Assembly (NCBI GenBank): GCA_010015745.1
Contig: ML978226.1
Span: 62,001-126,000 of the forward strand
Length of the DNA: 64,000 nucleotides
Direction of reading: 5' to 3'
From: Setomelanomma holmii
Lineage: Eukaryota; Ascomycota; Dothideomycetes; Pleosporales; Phaeosphaeriaceae
Shown here: piece by piece, positions 1 through 12,509 of the stretch
Numbering within the stretch: position 1 is the first letter of the stretch
Layout of the letters: every line of letters begins with the position of its first letter
The notes under the pieces: generated by a model
Told to the model about the DNA's origin: nothing
Database searches by the model: none
What the model saw: the letters and a program-made list of their open reading frames with translations, nothing else
Program-made: the position numbers and the translations under genes

Positions 1-180
1 CTCTTAAGCATCTTTTCGTGATTTCTGGTGTCGAACAACATGCACATAGTGTATCGCAGAGCTGACATTCACGCAACAGTGGTGAGAAAGTGCTATCAAA
101 GTCCTTGTCGTCAATCTAGATACCTCAAAACCATGAAAACGTTTAGCCTATCTCACCTCGTCTAATTGTGGTCTCTTTCC

Positions 181-984
181 CTAGAGCGCCTCGAAAACCT
201 TCACAATTTCCTCCGCAGTGCTCTTTGCGCGCTGCGGGTTGGCACCGGTGACGATCCTTCCGTCGGTGACGTGGAAGTCATCCCAGACGCCTTTGGGCCT
301 GACGTCTGCAAGCGGCAAAGTTAGCTCATGCATCGATAGCTTGATAGCTCGACTATCTCACATTCAGCACCAAGCACCTTCGAATGCTCATCAATAAGGG
401 GCTCTTTCCACGAGCGCAATGCATCCATGATGCCCATCTCTTCTTCTGCTTGAGTAGTGAAGCCCGCGAACTTCTTGCCTTCAACGATGGGCTTGCCGGG
501 GGGAGGCGCTTACACAGCACTCACGATGCCTCCATCATGCCAGACCTTGGCGGCAATCTTCTTCAGATTCGTAGCATGAGGATAATCAATCAACGCCGCA
601 TGCCCAGCAGACGCGAAGAAAATACCATACTACATCGCGAATCAATACACTCCATCACACATATAATCATCGGTACAACTTACGTCCCACCCCACCAAAT
701 CTCCCGCCTTGATTCTGCTATCCATGCCCCTCCTAGACTCACTCCCCTTATCATCATGCTGCTTCCTCTCCTCATCCGACAAGAACCCCGGCTGCAAGCT
801 CAACCAGTCTTCATACCAGACACCATTTTCGGATGCAATATCGACTTCGAAGCCAGCGGCTTTGAATACGTTGTAGGGGTGCAGGGCTTCGCCGATGAAG
901 ACGCCGGTGGGGTGGCCGCCGCCCTTCGAAGAGCTCGGCGTGGGCGGAGGTGATGGCGACGAGGGCGCGGCGGGGTGGGGACAT
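181..984 (-). pseudogene. DJ-1/PfpI (Hsp31-like) family protein, inactivated
   Basis: The reverse strand encodes a class I glutamine-amidotransferase-like protein of the fungal Hsp31/glyoxalase-3 type. It starts MSPPRRALVAITSAHA at 984 and ends in the family tail VTDGRIVTGANPQ...FEAL with a stop at 181-183. Two introns can be placed: one after GWD near 683, before YGIFFASAGHA, and one near 300-350 before the last exon. Two lesions are visible. One extra base near 928-932 (GAAGGGCGGCGG) shifts the frame between HAELFE and GGHPTG. Near 511 the segment that should carry the nucleophile elbow (VCHG) is missing, and the frame instead reads SAV, TAA, APPPGKPIVEG. The catalytic Cys is therefore gone. 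In live relatives the enzyme acts as a methylglyoxalase/chaperone. A sequencing error could explain the single base but not the missing elbow. Confidence 0.75.
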
Positions 985-2525
985 GGCGGGATCAGTGATA
1001 TTTTGGATAAGGAAGATCGTATGAGATTGTCAGGCTTGAGTTGGAACGAGGTGATTGCTGTTGATAGATTTCAAGCAGCATCGTCTAGAGTCATTTTATA
1101 CTCCCATGCCGCCGATGTATCCGTGAGACAAGTGGCCATGACGTCTCTCTCCTCAATGCAAGCATCGCAACATTTCCAATCATTCTCGCAGATCCAGGGA
1201 AAGGCAGTGTTCTCCGTGCCTTCTATGGTGATGACCAATATTCATATTCCTTTGACCAGCGAAAGTCCTAGCTCTTTTCGTATAATACGGGTAGAAGTCC
1301 CACCGATGCTACTCGGAAATGAAGACTACTGATAGGTTGCGTCTCCTTGGTCATGCAAGTCGAAAGCATCCTTCAATCCTTTCGCACTCGCCTTAGCGAG
1401 TGTAGCCATTTTGATGTGTCAGCTGCATTTGCGGAGCATGCTGCAATGTAGTATGGCGTTGAAGCTGTGTCGATCGTAGGATTCTGTTATACCCTCAGCC
1501 AAACATATTGCCGTTGTCTACAGAAGCTATATCGAAAGAGTGAATAAGTTAGATACGGGTTGCACGCTTTGGGAAGTATGCGAGAGAAGTTGATTGAGCG
1601 CCATTGGTCGGTGGTGTCAGCACCTGGTCCAATGACGTAACGGAACGGGTGGCACGGCCCAGACGAGACTTCCACCATTCGCTCCGATGTCGATATCGGA
1701 AATGCTGAGACGTGCCCAGATTTCTATCTTCTGTTTCAACCTACATTCGAGGTTCGACGTGCACCAGGCATAGTCAGGGTTCGTGCCCGTTTGCGCAACC
1801 TCTATTCTCAAAGGATTCTCTTGTGTAGGCTTGTATGGTCTCACTGACTTCTGTCGTCACCAATTGAAATCTCTGAAGCATCCTGGACACGTACAGACTT
1901 CTGTGAGACAGTATTCTGCAAAGGTAGAGTAGAGCGGACATGACATTCTTATGGCACCGGGTGTATATTGAGACCCTGCTAACTTTACACAGAGATGTAC
2001 TTGTACCCTTTGATGCACATCGGTTCGTGGTCCGGTCGACCTCGGTTCACTAATCTACACCACCGTTTATATAATCACTTTGATATGGCTTCACTACGAA
2101 CAACACTGAGTGACTGTAGGCTCAGTGTACGATGCTTTATCTACAAGTCAAGGATTGTATGTTCATGCGAGATACTTGCGCGCCGTGTCCTTCATGAAGA
2201 GTGACTTTAGAGATCAAATTTTGCTTGGCGAGAGGTGCCTCAGTGACTAGTGGACTGTCGAACAACACGGTAGAAGCTAGTCGGTGCAATAGTCCCTTCC
2301 AAGGTCTGCGGTCTTACGTCGGTCGGTCTCAATTGCACCATTCGATGTGGACTTACCAATACACTTGTTGTGGATGTGTAATCACAACGGACATACACCA
2401 TGATTGAAGCGAGGTGTACCAGATGAAAAGACAGTCCTTCATTATATAAGAGCTTGCTATGGGAATCATTGTTGGTATCCAACCTCCAATCCGTCACTCC
2501 ATAGTCAGAGTCTTCAACATCCATC
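985..2525. other. Intergenic, no gene recognised
   Basis: This 1.5 kb lies between the DJ-1 relic and the dehydrogenase. Only short unrelated frames of fewer than 100 codons occur here. No repeat or RNA gene was seen. Confidence 0.5.
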
Positions 2526-3293
2526 ATGTCTTCCCCAGCTACCTACCTCGTCACTGGCGCAAACCGCGGTATTGGCAAGGGCTTCATCCAAGCTCTCCTC
2601 CAACGCCCAAACAGCACCGTCATCGCAGCAGTTCGAGACATTGCCAAAGCCACTCCCATCCTCAACGAGCTCCCAAAAGCCACTAGTTCCAAGCTCATCA
2701 TCATCAAGCTCGACTTCTCCATCGAGTCTGACCCTAAAGACGCAATCGCGAAACTCCAGTCAGGGCACAACATCACCTCCCTCGACGTCGTAATCGCTAA
2801 CGCGGGCATCGCCCACTCCGGCACTAAAGTCGTTGACTCCTCCGCAGACGCCATCCGCGACCACTTCAACATCAACACCATCGGCCCCGTTCTGCTCTTC
2901 CAAGCAGTCAAGCCCCTACTCCAGGCCAGCAAGACCGGCAATCCCATCTTTCTCGCCATATCCACCGGCCTCGGAAGTCTCGCGGCCCAAGAAGCACTAT
3001 CCGCCTTCCCTTACCCATACGGCCCATACGGCGTGAGCAAAGCCGCACTGAACTACCTCGTCAGACGGATTCATATCGAAGAAACGTGGTTGACGGCGTA
3101 CGTGACGCATCCGGGCTTGGTGAAGACGGATATGGCGCCTTTCTTGAATGATCCGAGTATTGATGTTGCTTCGCTTGGTGGTGCGATTGAGGTCGAGGAG
3201 AGTGTTGAGGGGATTTTGAAGACGTTGGGTAAGGCGAACAGGGAGATTGGAGGTACGTTTCAGAATTATGATGGGTCGATTTTCCCTTGGTAG
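2526..3293 (+). CDS. Short-chain dehydrogenase/reductase (SDR)
   Basis: An intronless gene of 255 aa. The Rossmann nucleotide-binding motif TGANRGIG is at about residues 10-17, an NAG-type motif (IANAGIA) near residue 90, and the catalytic YxxxK (YGVSK) near residue 165. The length is that of a classical SDR. It should be a cytosolic NAD(P)H-dependent carbonyl reductase. The N-terminus (ATYLVTGANRGIGKGF) and the overall pattern resemble the fungal norsolorinic-acid ketoreductase-like (nor-1/AflD) group, which also contains many stand-alone reductases of unknown substrate. No polyketide synthase or other pathway gene is nearby, so a role in a toxin pathway is not supported. The gene converges on the sugar transporter downstream. 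Confidence 0.9.
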   Translation: MSSPATYLVTGANRGIGKGFIQALLQRPNSTVIAAVRDIAKATPILNELPKATSSKLIIIKLDFSIESDPKDAIAKLQSGHNITSLDVVIANAGIAHSGTKVVDSSADAIRDHFNINTIGPVLLFQAVKPLLQASKTGNPIFLAISTGLGSLAAQEALSAFPYPYGPYGVSKAALNYLVRRIHIEETWLTAYVTHPGLVKTDMAPFLNDPSIDVASLGGAIEVEESVEGILKTLGKANREIGGTFQNYDGSIFPW

Positions 3294-3603
3294 ACTGTAG
3301 CACGGAAGTAGTGTAGTTTGGTATGAAGGTATACGCTCCTTAATTAAGGTTCAATCAGAAATTTAATAAAGAAATCAGAAGCTTTCCAGTGTATCATGTA
3401 TTTATGGTACCGTGGTGTGAGGTCCACCAGCAGTGTTCCCGTGAGGTTGGAAAAGTGTTGCAAGAAGCGACAGTAAAACTGTTCTCACATGGATTTTACG
3501 AAAATGCGAAGGTGGAGTAAAGAGGCATGCGGGAACCTCGAATTCATCTCATCATCGCGCCTATGTAAACATCATCCACCTGCGCAGTCACGCCACGCAC
3601 TAT
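3294..3603. other. Convergent 3' region with AATAAA signal
   Basis: This 310 bp separates the stops of the dehydrogenase (+) and the transporter (-). AATAAA at 3365-3370 is suitably placed as a polyadenylation signal for the dehydrogenase. Nothing else is seen. Confidence 0.4.
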
Positions 3604-5322
3604 TTACAAGCTGCGGCGAACGTTCTCGACACGAACGTTACCATCCTTCTCGTAGCCAGAAGCCTGGACGGTCGCCTCAACCTCGTTAATGTCAACATGG
3701 GCGACCTCAGCCTCGTCACCATCGAAGATTTTGGCAACTTCCTCGAGGGTCGGACCTCGGGTCTCGACGTAAAAGACGCATACGAAGATCAGTTCCAGGA
3801 AGATCCAGCAAGCGTAAATAGTGTAGAACTTCCAGGTAGGCTTCAAGTGATCGAAGCCGAGCGGGTTGACGTATTGGTTGATGGTCAGAGCAACTACCAC
3901 AATTAGCAATGTCTTTTGTCACTTATTAGTTTAATTAAGCTCACCTTGAATAAAGAGATTCATGACCATAAGGCCCTTTGCACGAATCTTGAAGGGTAGA
4001 ATCTCGACCGTATATGCCACAAGCAGTCCGGACCACGCCAGGGCATATGCCACAGAGAAAATCCAGATCATGGCAATCACGCCTTGGCCAGCAGATTTGC
4101 TGCCAGTGGCCTCTTGCTGCGAAGAGCAAATAGTCCAGACAATAAAGGTGACACACATGGATGCGGTTGCGGCGATGAAAAGTGGGCGGCGACCAACTCG
4201 GTCGATGAGCAGGGCGCAAGAGACGGAGACGATAAGCGATAGGATGTTAAGACCACCCTGAAGACCGAGCTGCGTATCGGCGTCCTTGATGCCGATGCTG
4301 TTGTACACGTCGGTAGCGTAGTAGGAGACTAGACCGTTACCGCTCCACTGGGAGAAGAGACCAAGAGACGCGATGAGCAAGAGCCTGTACCTGTTGCCTC
4401 GGGTCTTGAAGAAGTCCAAGTAAGACGAAGTCTTTACGAACTGGTATTCCAAGCGCAATGTCTCCTTAATCTCCTCGTATTCAAACTGAACGGTGGCGTT
4501 GTTGACGTTGCCGTTGGCGTGGTACTTGATAAGCATAGCAAGTGCTTCCTCGTTCCTCTCCTTAGAGATCAACCAACGTGGTGACTCGGGAATGAAGAAG
4601 ATGAAAGTCAACTGGATGACTGAAGGTAGGGCCTGGGTAAGCGCCGGAACTCTCCAGCACCAGTCGCTATCAATGCGCTTGGTGCCAAACGTCAGCCATG
4701 TACAGATGATGGCTCCGACATTCCACAGACAGTTGTAGACGGCAGTGACACGAGCGCGATGCTGAGGATGGCAGATCTCAGTAAGAAGAAGTGGCGAAGA
4801 GAGCTGGGCAAGGGAGTTTCCGAAACCCATAAGGAAACGTCCGCCCATAAAGTAGCCGAGATTCTTGGCCGCTGCTTGAATGGCGGCTGCCACGACCATG
4901 ATAACACATCCAATGATGATTGCGCTTCTTCGACCAAAGTGATCGGCAACGAAAGGTGCAACTGGGAGCGAAGCGATCGACCCAATAGAATAGAGGGCGG
5001 TGAGGAGACCTAGAGTCGAACCTCCTGGGTTGTCAAAGTAGTCGCCCCATTGTGGAAGGATACGGAGGTTGTTCAACATAGATCTGTCGCTCGTCAGCTA
5101 TAGGTTCTCTTCTGAGGTAAAATCTGCTACTTACCCGTCGTAGCCAGTGGTGGCGGAGGCAATGCAGATGATGAAGCAGTAGAAGTAAAGCTTCCTCAGT
5201 CCAGCATCTGTCTTCCAGTTGACACGCTCGAGTGTTGGAGCTTCAGCCTGAGCGACTTCGAGATCGGCAGTCTTTGCACCAAGAGCGCCCGCCTTGGGCT
5301 TGAGCTTGCTTGTGAAACCCAT
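3604..5322 (-). CDS. MFS sugar transporter (lactose/hexose permease-like)
   Basis: Three exons (5322-5135, 5083-3945, 3893-3604) give 538 aa. The introns are 51 nt; the second has an ACTAAT branch and joins LFIQ to VALTINQYVNP, a well-conserved junction in the family. The protein has the sugar-porter signatures: TGYDG in TM1, DHFGRR between TM2 and TM3, PESPRW after TM6, DRVGRRP between TM8 and TM9, and ETRGPTLEEV after TM12. The start at MGFTSKL is preferred over an upstream Met at 5382, because the extra 20 residues are not typical of the family. It is expected to be a plasma-membrane proton-coupled sugar importer. The sequence is closest in feel to fungal lactose-permease-type porters, but the substrate cannot be read from sequence. 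Upstream, TATATA on the minus strand lies near 5493. Confidence 0.9.
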
Positions 5323-6414
5323 GATACAAGAGTCGAAGTCCTGAGACTTGAGCGAAGAACGAAGGTATCGGTGAAGCCTCAATGAATGACCAAACCACGG
5401 GGAGAAACCTCAAGATTTACAGTCGGTTGAGGTGCTGTGGTTGGGCTGATCGCGGCTGAGGTTGCATGGACTGACAGCTTCGATGCTCCATATATACATT
5501 CCATGATTTGCAGCGGTATACCACTATGTCGGACGATCCCTTGGCTCTGGAACAACGGCCTAGCGGACCGGTTAAATTCATGTAGTCGTGCTGTGCTTCC
5601 ATGCCGCATGGAGTGGGGCGCGCGGTAAAATGCCCGAAACGGTCGCGTGGTCTTTGTTGTGGTTGGGCCGTAGCAGCTCGACTACAGGCAGGACCAAGCT
5701 TTCGCAGACTCCGGGTTGCGGTTTGCCTCAGCCGCTGCAGTATAGACAAGCAATGAGGCTCTTCGTATCATCAATATAAATTGCTTAGCCATAACGTCCT
5801 AATCTTATCAGCGCATGCTTGTCAGCAGCATGCCACGATGAAGCCCAGCAAGCGACTTTCAGCGCAAAGAATGTCAATACCAGAGGAGACTGTAGTCTGC
5901 TAACGAAACGTACTCCACTTCGACTTCCCCAGCATCTCCAGAGGCGATGGATACCTGGGGAAACTCCATGCTACGGTTGAATAGATTAACCATGCTTCTA
6001 ACCTCTTACTGTCATACACCTGCCTCCGAGGTCCAGAGACCGAGATCTTGGGCCGAGCGCTTGATTGCGAGAGGCGCTATCGGGGATGAAGGTCACGGGA
6101 GCAGTGGCGTGCAATTGTGATGAGACGGTGTGGTTGGTGGATTGCGTGGCCACTGCGTGGAGGATGTCGATTTACCGCAACACGTGATGAAGCTAGTGGC
6201 CGAGTCTAGTAATCATCAGGACAAGAGCACACTTGCCCTTGAAGTGATGACCCACTTGACCCGCAAACACTCTGCCTGTGCAGCGTCCATCCTCAATCAT
6301 GCTCCGCAATTTCCTGGCACCACAACCTTCAGATGTTCGCGATAACGTGGAGAACGGTTGCCCATGGGGAAACCCCATGGGCGGCTGATCTGATCACATC
6401 TCGGATATCATCCA

Positions 6415-6697
6415 AGGCGACGCGTGCTTACATGACGTGCGGGAATTCATTATTTTCATCAACGCCACCCTGGCCATGTCCAACCAGCGCTCACACCGCG
6501 AACTCGCTTAGATGTTACCGACGGATGGCTTGTGCGACGACGGCATCCTTCCTGTCAAGTTCGACTTCCTGGCCTGGCAATTCTTTTCTGCTCAATCAGC
6601 CTCGACATTTGTGGAGCCACGCATATCGACTGGGGCAACACGTTCCTGGGGACCCATCGGCACGCTCCAGACATTTCCTATGCAACTTAACCGCTGA
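6415..6697 (+). pseudogene. Coding-like remnant, family unknown
   Basis: One frame reads as a plausible protein for about 95 codons (for example HDVREFIIFINATLAM and, further on, LPVKFDFLAWQFF), interrupted by TAG at 6509-6511 and ended by TGA at 6695-6697. No start or flanking exon was found and no family was recognised. It may be a fragment of a decayed gene or chance. Confidence 0.2.
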
Positions 6698-8467
6698 GAT
6701 TTGGATGCTGGGAGCGCATGCTTAAAAAGATGGCTAATGCGGCTGAAGCAGCCAATGCTTATCTGCCGCAAAGAAATCTGCCGCTGAGGTTGTGGCTGCT
6801 TGGCTGGCTCGGCTTCCATCACTTTTACCACGCATCCGCCTCTTCAAGCTCACTTGCACCAGACATTTGGTGTTGGTCATTTTACGGACGGGAAGCTGTG
6901 GTTGTACACGAGACTGACTATTTGGTCGCCCCGCGGTAGATGTGGTAGCAGACAGCGATGATGAGATCAATGCATACTGCATTTGAATTTCAGCCTTGTC
7001 GCGAACCTCATCATTCACTTTGAGCGTTAGTACACTCCTGTTGGACCAAAGTTCGCGACCTTTAACCAGACAAACTGGTTGTTGGGATCGAGTTCCTGCG
7101 CTGGTCCCTGCAAGTGACCACCAAGCTGGACCTGGCCGTCTCGAAACGGCCTTCAATAGTACGCAGGCACGGCAGGGCACCATCACCAGACCGCACAGGA
7201 TCGTGCATATAGTTGCACTACCAAACAATACTCGCTAATGTTGGACGTTCTGCTGGGGATGTATTTGCATCTGCTAACACCTCCGATGGCACCTGCAGTG
7301 CTCTAGAATCGTATACAACGCGCTTATGCTCGCAGCCACAATACTACGCTACGCGTTCTCTCTCGAATATCAGCACCGTCGCATCTGTTCAGGCTAAATG
7401 CAGAGGATCTCCTCATCAGAGGTCACATGACTACGTCAGTGGCTGTCGTCACGGTGCCGTTCATTGAGGCATAATCGGTGTACAGTCGTGGGTCAGCCTC
7501 GGACGGCTTGCCGTTGGAATCGGTCGGATTTGTTGGAAGGCGTGACCACGATTTCGGATGGATGGAACAGCTCGGTAGGCCAACGAGACTCCGTCTTTGG
7601 AGGTGAACCAGCTATAAACATGGACACCTTGCCATACCGCAAGCAGAAAACAGCATACGAGGTAACAAAGCTCCAGCTAATGGCTATTACCTGCTTCATA
7701 CAGTACCGAAGCCTCCTTGACACCATCCAACAGTCCTCGCAATGCTCCAGATGCGGAGTTCACAGCATCGAAGGTTCAGGAGCATTGCTTCTACGGGATG
7801 GCTAGGTCCTGTGGCAGGTTATTTGCCGGACGCCTGGCCAGTCCTAATGGCACATTTTGGTACACTGAGACACAACAGGATTAACATAGCAGTTTTCATC
7901 TTGCATCGTGATCGAAACAAAGGGTGCTATGGGTTGACGAAAATGTGAATTTCGCCAATGACTTTACCCAGCGTCCTCTTTCGATCAAGTAGAACCTCAC
8001 AAAATGGCGGATATAATCGAAAGTTTTGAGCAACGATACCCTCACAGTATTGCTCGGTTGCCTGTGTTACAGGACAGCATATGCAGACGATATCATACCT
8101 GACCAGTCCTCACAACCCCCTTCACCACAAAATCTGCATGTCCACGGGGATCATGATACTGCGTCGAGTTCACCAGCTCGACTCTCGATCCTCGATACTC
8201 GCATACTCCAATCACAGCACTCTCGATCGTGACGACGCGAGTAGCACGCCGGTACAATCCAGACTCACCGCAGTCCTCGTTTGCCCGTCTGCCCCACCCG
8301 TGACAGCTCTGAGGTTGTCGAATTTCCTACAAACACAAACGCTCTCTCACTTCAACCTTTACGCCGACTTTACATGTCGCATATGAGATCGTAAATGATA
8401 AATATGAGCCCCTCTCAGCAGACTGCTCTGTCGCTTCGATCATAGCCTGCCTGCCCAAGACTTCAAG

Positions 8468-8943
8468 GTGGAACTAATACCAAGTTATGGCGATTCCCAC
8501 ACCGAATCAAGGTCCGCAAGCGCGAATAAACGAAAGACCAATCGCTTACGTACCACAGATTCCGGCAAGACTGAGACACTTTGCGACTCTTTAATCAAGT
8601 TGATAGACGGCAGAGGGGACCTCTACGAGGACATCCAGATCAAGCAGCTTGCAGGTGAGTCTCAAAGCTTCCGTTACTTTTGCACCAAGTCATAGGACTG
8701 ACAGGAGTTTTAGACAACCTTGCATGCATCGCCAAGCACAACGCCGGCCCCGCAACCGTCCTAGATATCTAAAAGTTTGCCTTACTCTTGAACACTCCTG
8801 GTTCATGCAGACGGCACTTCTACTTCCTCTATGGTGGCAAGGTTCTTCTGAAAGGCAACGAGGAGGAAGAGAAGTTCATAGCTTTGAAAGGCTTGTTCAC
8901 AGCATCGGCTGAGGCCATCTCGCGGATCTTGGATGATGTCTAG
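8468..8943 (+). pseudogene. Two-exon gene remnant with an internal stop
   Basis: A good intron (8655-8713, GTGAGT...TTTTAG) joins QIKQLA to DNLACIAKHNAG in frame. Translation then meets TAA at 8770-8772 and continues in the same frame through FYFLYGGKVLLKGNEEEE to TAG at 8941-8943. The splice consensus, the protein-like composition on both sides and the single internal stop suggest a small gene that has lost function, or a gene whose real product ends at the TAA. No ATG was identified upstream and the family is not recognised. Confidence 0.3.
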
Positions 8944-9952
8944 GTACAAAGATTGAGGAGAGCGTGATCAGACATCAGCAAATCATTTTGCTTGGTTGAA
9001 GATATACAGACAGCATGCAGTACAATGGCAACCTAGCTGCGTGAGAGTGGAAGCTTCAGTCCGGACCAACCTTAGAGGAAAGGCAATGACTCCAAACTCT
9101 GCCACACGAAGTGTAAGGATACATCTCATTATTAGACGCAAACGGTAGCTCAGCGCAGGACCAGGGAAATAGTGTCCACAGTAAGGTGACGAACGAAGCG
9201 CCTTTAGAGGATGCGTTCAGACGCCGGTGGACCTTCCTCTATACTTACATATGTCAGCTAGAGCAAAGGTCAAGTCCCCTGCAATCACACTCTCCCGACT
9301 GATACACATCCACAATTCCTGGTAACTCTTACCCTCCATTCACACATTTCAGCACCCCGGCCACCATCTACCCCACCCTCAACATCGCGCCACCACCCAA
9401 ATCCACCCAATATGCCAGCTACGACACATCCACAGCATAAGCATGCTCACTCAGACTAAGGGTGTATACTTGCAGCTTAACATATCAGAATGTTGATCGT
9501 GTAGCCAGTGCGATTGTGGAGACACAAGACACCGGCAGGCAGTTGGATGCACATCGTGTATTACGGAGGAAAGGTGCTGAGTCAAGCAGTAGTTTTCGCT
9601 TCGAGATCGTATTGTATCGCAGCACTGTCGTGGTTGGCCTCAGTGCCAAAATGCATAAACCACGGGTTATGAGTGCGGATCCATATATCTCTAAGTCGAG
9701 TTACTCATCTCGCAAAACTGTCCTTGGCATTAATGCATGAGCAATATGACTGCAAACTATGTGAATCCATCTCAGATCTGCTCGAATGCAGAGCCTCAAT
9801 CCATCTCATCGCACCATTTCGCGTCGATCTCACCTGCACACATCCCCGTCCCGACGCCAGTAAATGCCAAATACAACGCCGTCACCATGCACTCTTCGTT
9901 GCCGAGTCCCTCCAATCCATCTCGCCACACACTACCAGCCCCTTACTCTACC

Positions 9953-11988
9953 TCATGCCTGACCAAGCATCTCCCCCCAATCCGGAGTAACTACAAACTT
10001 CCCCTTAACTCTCCCAAAGCTCACTGCCTCACCCGCATCCTCCGGGACAACTCTCTCTCTTTCGGGCACAACATGTATACTCACAACCTCCTGCAAGAAA
10101 CTCGCCTTATTGCCCGGCGTAAGTTCATAGCTCGTTCCGCCCCAGTCCAGCGTCGTGCGGCCCGATTGGCGCACGCGTAGCTTACCCACACACCCGCTGG
10201 CAAAGCGGGGCGCTTCGTGAGTCTTGAGCGTGTCGGAGAAGCTGCCTTCTTCGAGTTTGATTTTGGGGTCTGGTTTAGGTTGGGCGGAGGGTGGTGGGGC
10301 TGGGGGCTGAGGTGGGGCGTCTATTGGTTCCTTTTTGATGGTTGTTGAGAGGAGTTCGGGCATGAGGGGTGGGATTTGGAAGAGGTAGACGTTGTTGTCT
10401 CGTACGGTGGCTTTCTTGGCTGGGGTCATGGCGTCGGCCATGTTTACGTCGCCTGAGCCGTCGACGACGGGGATCTCCTCGGGACCTAGTTCGGCTCGTA
10501 TGTGGCTCAGGTTGGATTGGAAGCGCGCCCATTCTGCCCGATCTTCGTCTGTCTGCAGAACTGGCTCCGCAGTGTTTCTTAATCTTTCTTTGTACTTTCG
10601 TTCTGCTTCTAGTGATTGTCCTTGGCGTTCGGCTGGTGGAGGCGGGGGTTCAACGATGCCAACTTGTTCGGCGTCGGCCATGTTCTCATCCTCAGTATTG
10701 TCCTCTGTCTTGACTGGTGATGTAAGCTCGTCGGAGTCTTGCCAGACGCCTTTGAAGGGCTTCTTTGTGCTTGTAGGCTCGACTTCTTTCGCCTTACCCT
10801 TGCCCTTGCTTGTGGTCTGAGCGAGAACGGCTACAGTCGGCGCTCGCCCAGTTGAAACTGCCTGTTCGAGTATCTTTGCTGAAGTCTCACTGCTTGCTTC
10901 TGTGTTGATACCAAAGGTCCGTTCCTGGTGCTCTTTCCTGCCTATCCGGACTGGCAGTGCCGTTCTCAATGGACGTGAAGTGGGTGCTGCCTCTCCCTCG
11001 TCTGATGAGATCTCAATGAGGTCAATATCTTTCCTTGGAAATTCCGCGTCCTCTTCATCCTCAGAAGACACGAATCCTCCATCCTCCCTCTTTATTGAAG
11101 GGCCACCTCCTCCGCCCCCACCACCGCTTCCTCCTGATGACCGATAGCTTGATCCTTCTCCCACGCCATCCTGCTCGTTCTTTATACGTGTTGCTCGAGA
11201 GCCTGAGCCAGAACCGAAGGTCGACGCGGCACGTTGATTTGTCTTCCGATCTGGATCCAAGATTAGAACTCGATCTACAAAGCACCAATTGAGCAGTCTT
11301 ACCCTCGCGTGAGCTTCCGAGCGAGAACGGACCGCTCATGGTACCGCTGTAGCCGCCTCGTCCCCGAGTTGCCCGCTCTGCGTCTCTCCTTGCTTTGAAC
11401 TCCGCGTCTTTCCTCTTCTTAGCATCTGCAGCTTCTTTCTCTTTGGTTCTTGCTTTCTCGCGTTCTAAAGCTTCCTTCTCGAGAGCCGCTCGCTCCTCTT
11501 TACTTCGGCGACCAGTGAACGTGGGCTTCACTGGAACTTTCTTGCCTCCCCGGAGCGAGCCGCGGCGCACGGCTGGGGAGGCGGAGCGCGAGGGATTGAG
11601 ACTGCCGAGCCGTTGTACTGGTGGACGCACAGATGATGCTGTGCCATCTTGGGGAGACGCGACTGCACTAAACACGGGCTGTTAGCTTGAGTGCGAGGAA
11701 AAGGTGATTTCATTTGACGTACGACGGGTCTATTGCAGGCGATTGCTGTGCTCCATCTGGCACCGGAGTGTTTTCTGAAGTGATCGGGGGTTTCGCATCA
11801 TCATTGTCGTTTTGATTTGGCACTACTGACTGTGCTGAAGCTTCGGGCGCATCTGCTTCCTCGGTCTGTGGTGGGATCGCAACCGCTGTAGCTTCACTGC
11901 TGGCGTCTGTAGCCCTCCTTGCAGTTGCGCCGCCTCGCCCTCCACCTCGAGCGCGCGTACTACCTCTTCCTCTGGGTCTCGGTGGCAT
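9953..11988 (-). CDS. RPC53: DNA-directed RNA polymerase III subunit RPC4
   Basis: Three exons (11988-11723, 11667-11303, 11250-9953; introns 55 and 52 nt) give 642 aa. The N-terminal part is low-complexity: an RGRG-rich start (MPPRPRGRGSTRARGGGRG), then a Lys/Glu/Arg-rich helix (KEERAALEKEALEREK...). The C-terminal 130 residues form the RPC4 domain, with GCVGKLRVRQSGRTTLDWGG followed by a conserved ending up to the stop. In yeast Rpc53 pairs with Rpc37 in a TFIIF-like module of Pol III needed for termination and reinitiation in the nucleus. An acidic middle region with several phosphorylatable Ser clusters (LIEISSDEGE) is typical. The start is the first ATG before a run of conserved basic sequence; an upstream in-frame Met at 12039 is less likely. 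Confidence 0.9.
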
Positions 11989-12509
11989 TGTTAGTGTGAT
12001 CTGTGAGCGCGATTTGTGAAGGTGGCTCGAGATCCGCAAAAGTTATTTGGCTGGCTTATCGATAAGGATTTGCGAAGTGACGCGCTATCACATGTGGTCC
12101 CATGGTCAACGCTAGTCGTTCACGTAAACAGCAAATGGCCGTGTGAAGAAAGATGATATTTTGTCGTACATGGTTCCATCCATTGGGATCTGCGCTGCCC
12201 AAGTAGAGGAGTCAGTCCATGCTCTCAGTGAACTGGTCTATCAATTACAAATTCTTTCGCGTCCGAGACGAATGCAGCTCTGGAGCGGCGTGTACAAAAT
12301 GGTATGCCAATACATGATTTCCCGCTCCGCCGATGCTACCGCTAGTAATGTCTGAAAAGTGTATCTGCTGAACGCCCGACGCCATGAACGTGCTTTGGCA
12401 AGTTGTTCAGAATAATGTCTCGCGTTGACGCATTAAGCAAGAAAGCCATCAGGTGGCCAGAAAGCGATAAACAGTGATAAGTGGGGTATATATGGAGCTT
12501 TCTGATGCT
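11989..12509. other. Intergenic between RPC4 and VAC8
   Basis: This 521 bp holds the RPC4 upstream region and the VAC8 3' end. No gene, repeat or RNA was seen. Confidence 0.5.

Larger units (their letters stand above)
5323..9952. other. Gene-poor 4.6 kb region with coding-like remnants
   Basis: No complete gene can be built here. The upstream region of the sugar transporter occupies the first few hundred bases, including a TATATA near 5493 read on the minus strand. Two stretches look coding but are broken and are listed separately (6415-6697 and 8468-8943). The rest holds short overlapping frames with no recognisable domain. Base composition is not AT-rich, so a heavily RIP-mutated transposon is not suggested. 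Confidence 0.4.

Noticed and set aside
1487..2407. Several 60-95 codon frames upstream of the dehydrogenase
   Set aside because: Overlapping frames on both strands without motifs or splice sites.
6734..7228. 164-codon minus-strand open frame
   Set aside because: No recognisable motif, poor composition and no neighbouring exons; likely chance.
5323..9952. Possible RIP-degraded transposon in the gene-poor region
   Set aside because: No AT enrichment, terminal repeats or transposase/reverse transcriptase fragments were seen.
10392..10820. Plus-strand open frame inside RPC4
   Set aside because: Shadow of the low-complexity acidic/Pro-rich RPC4 exon; no domain or splice support.
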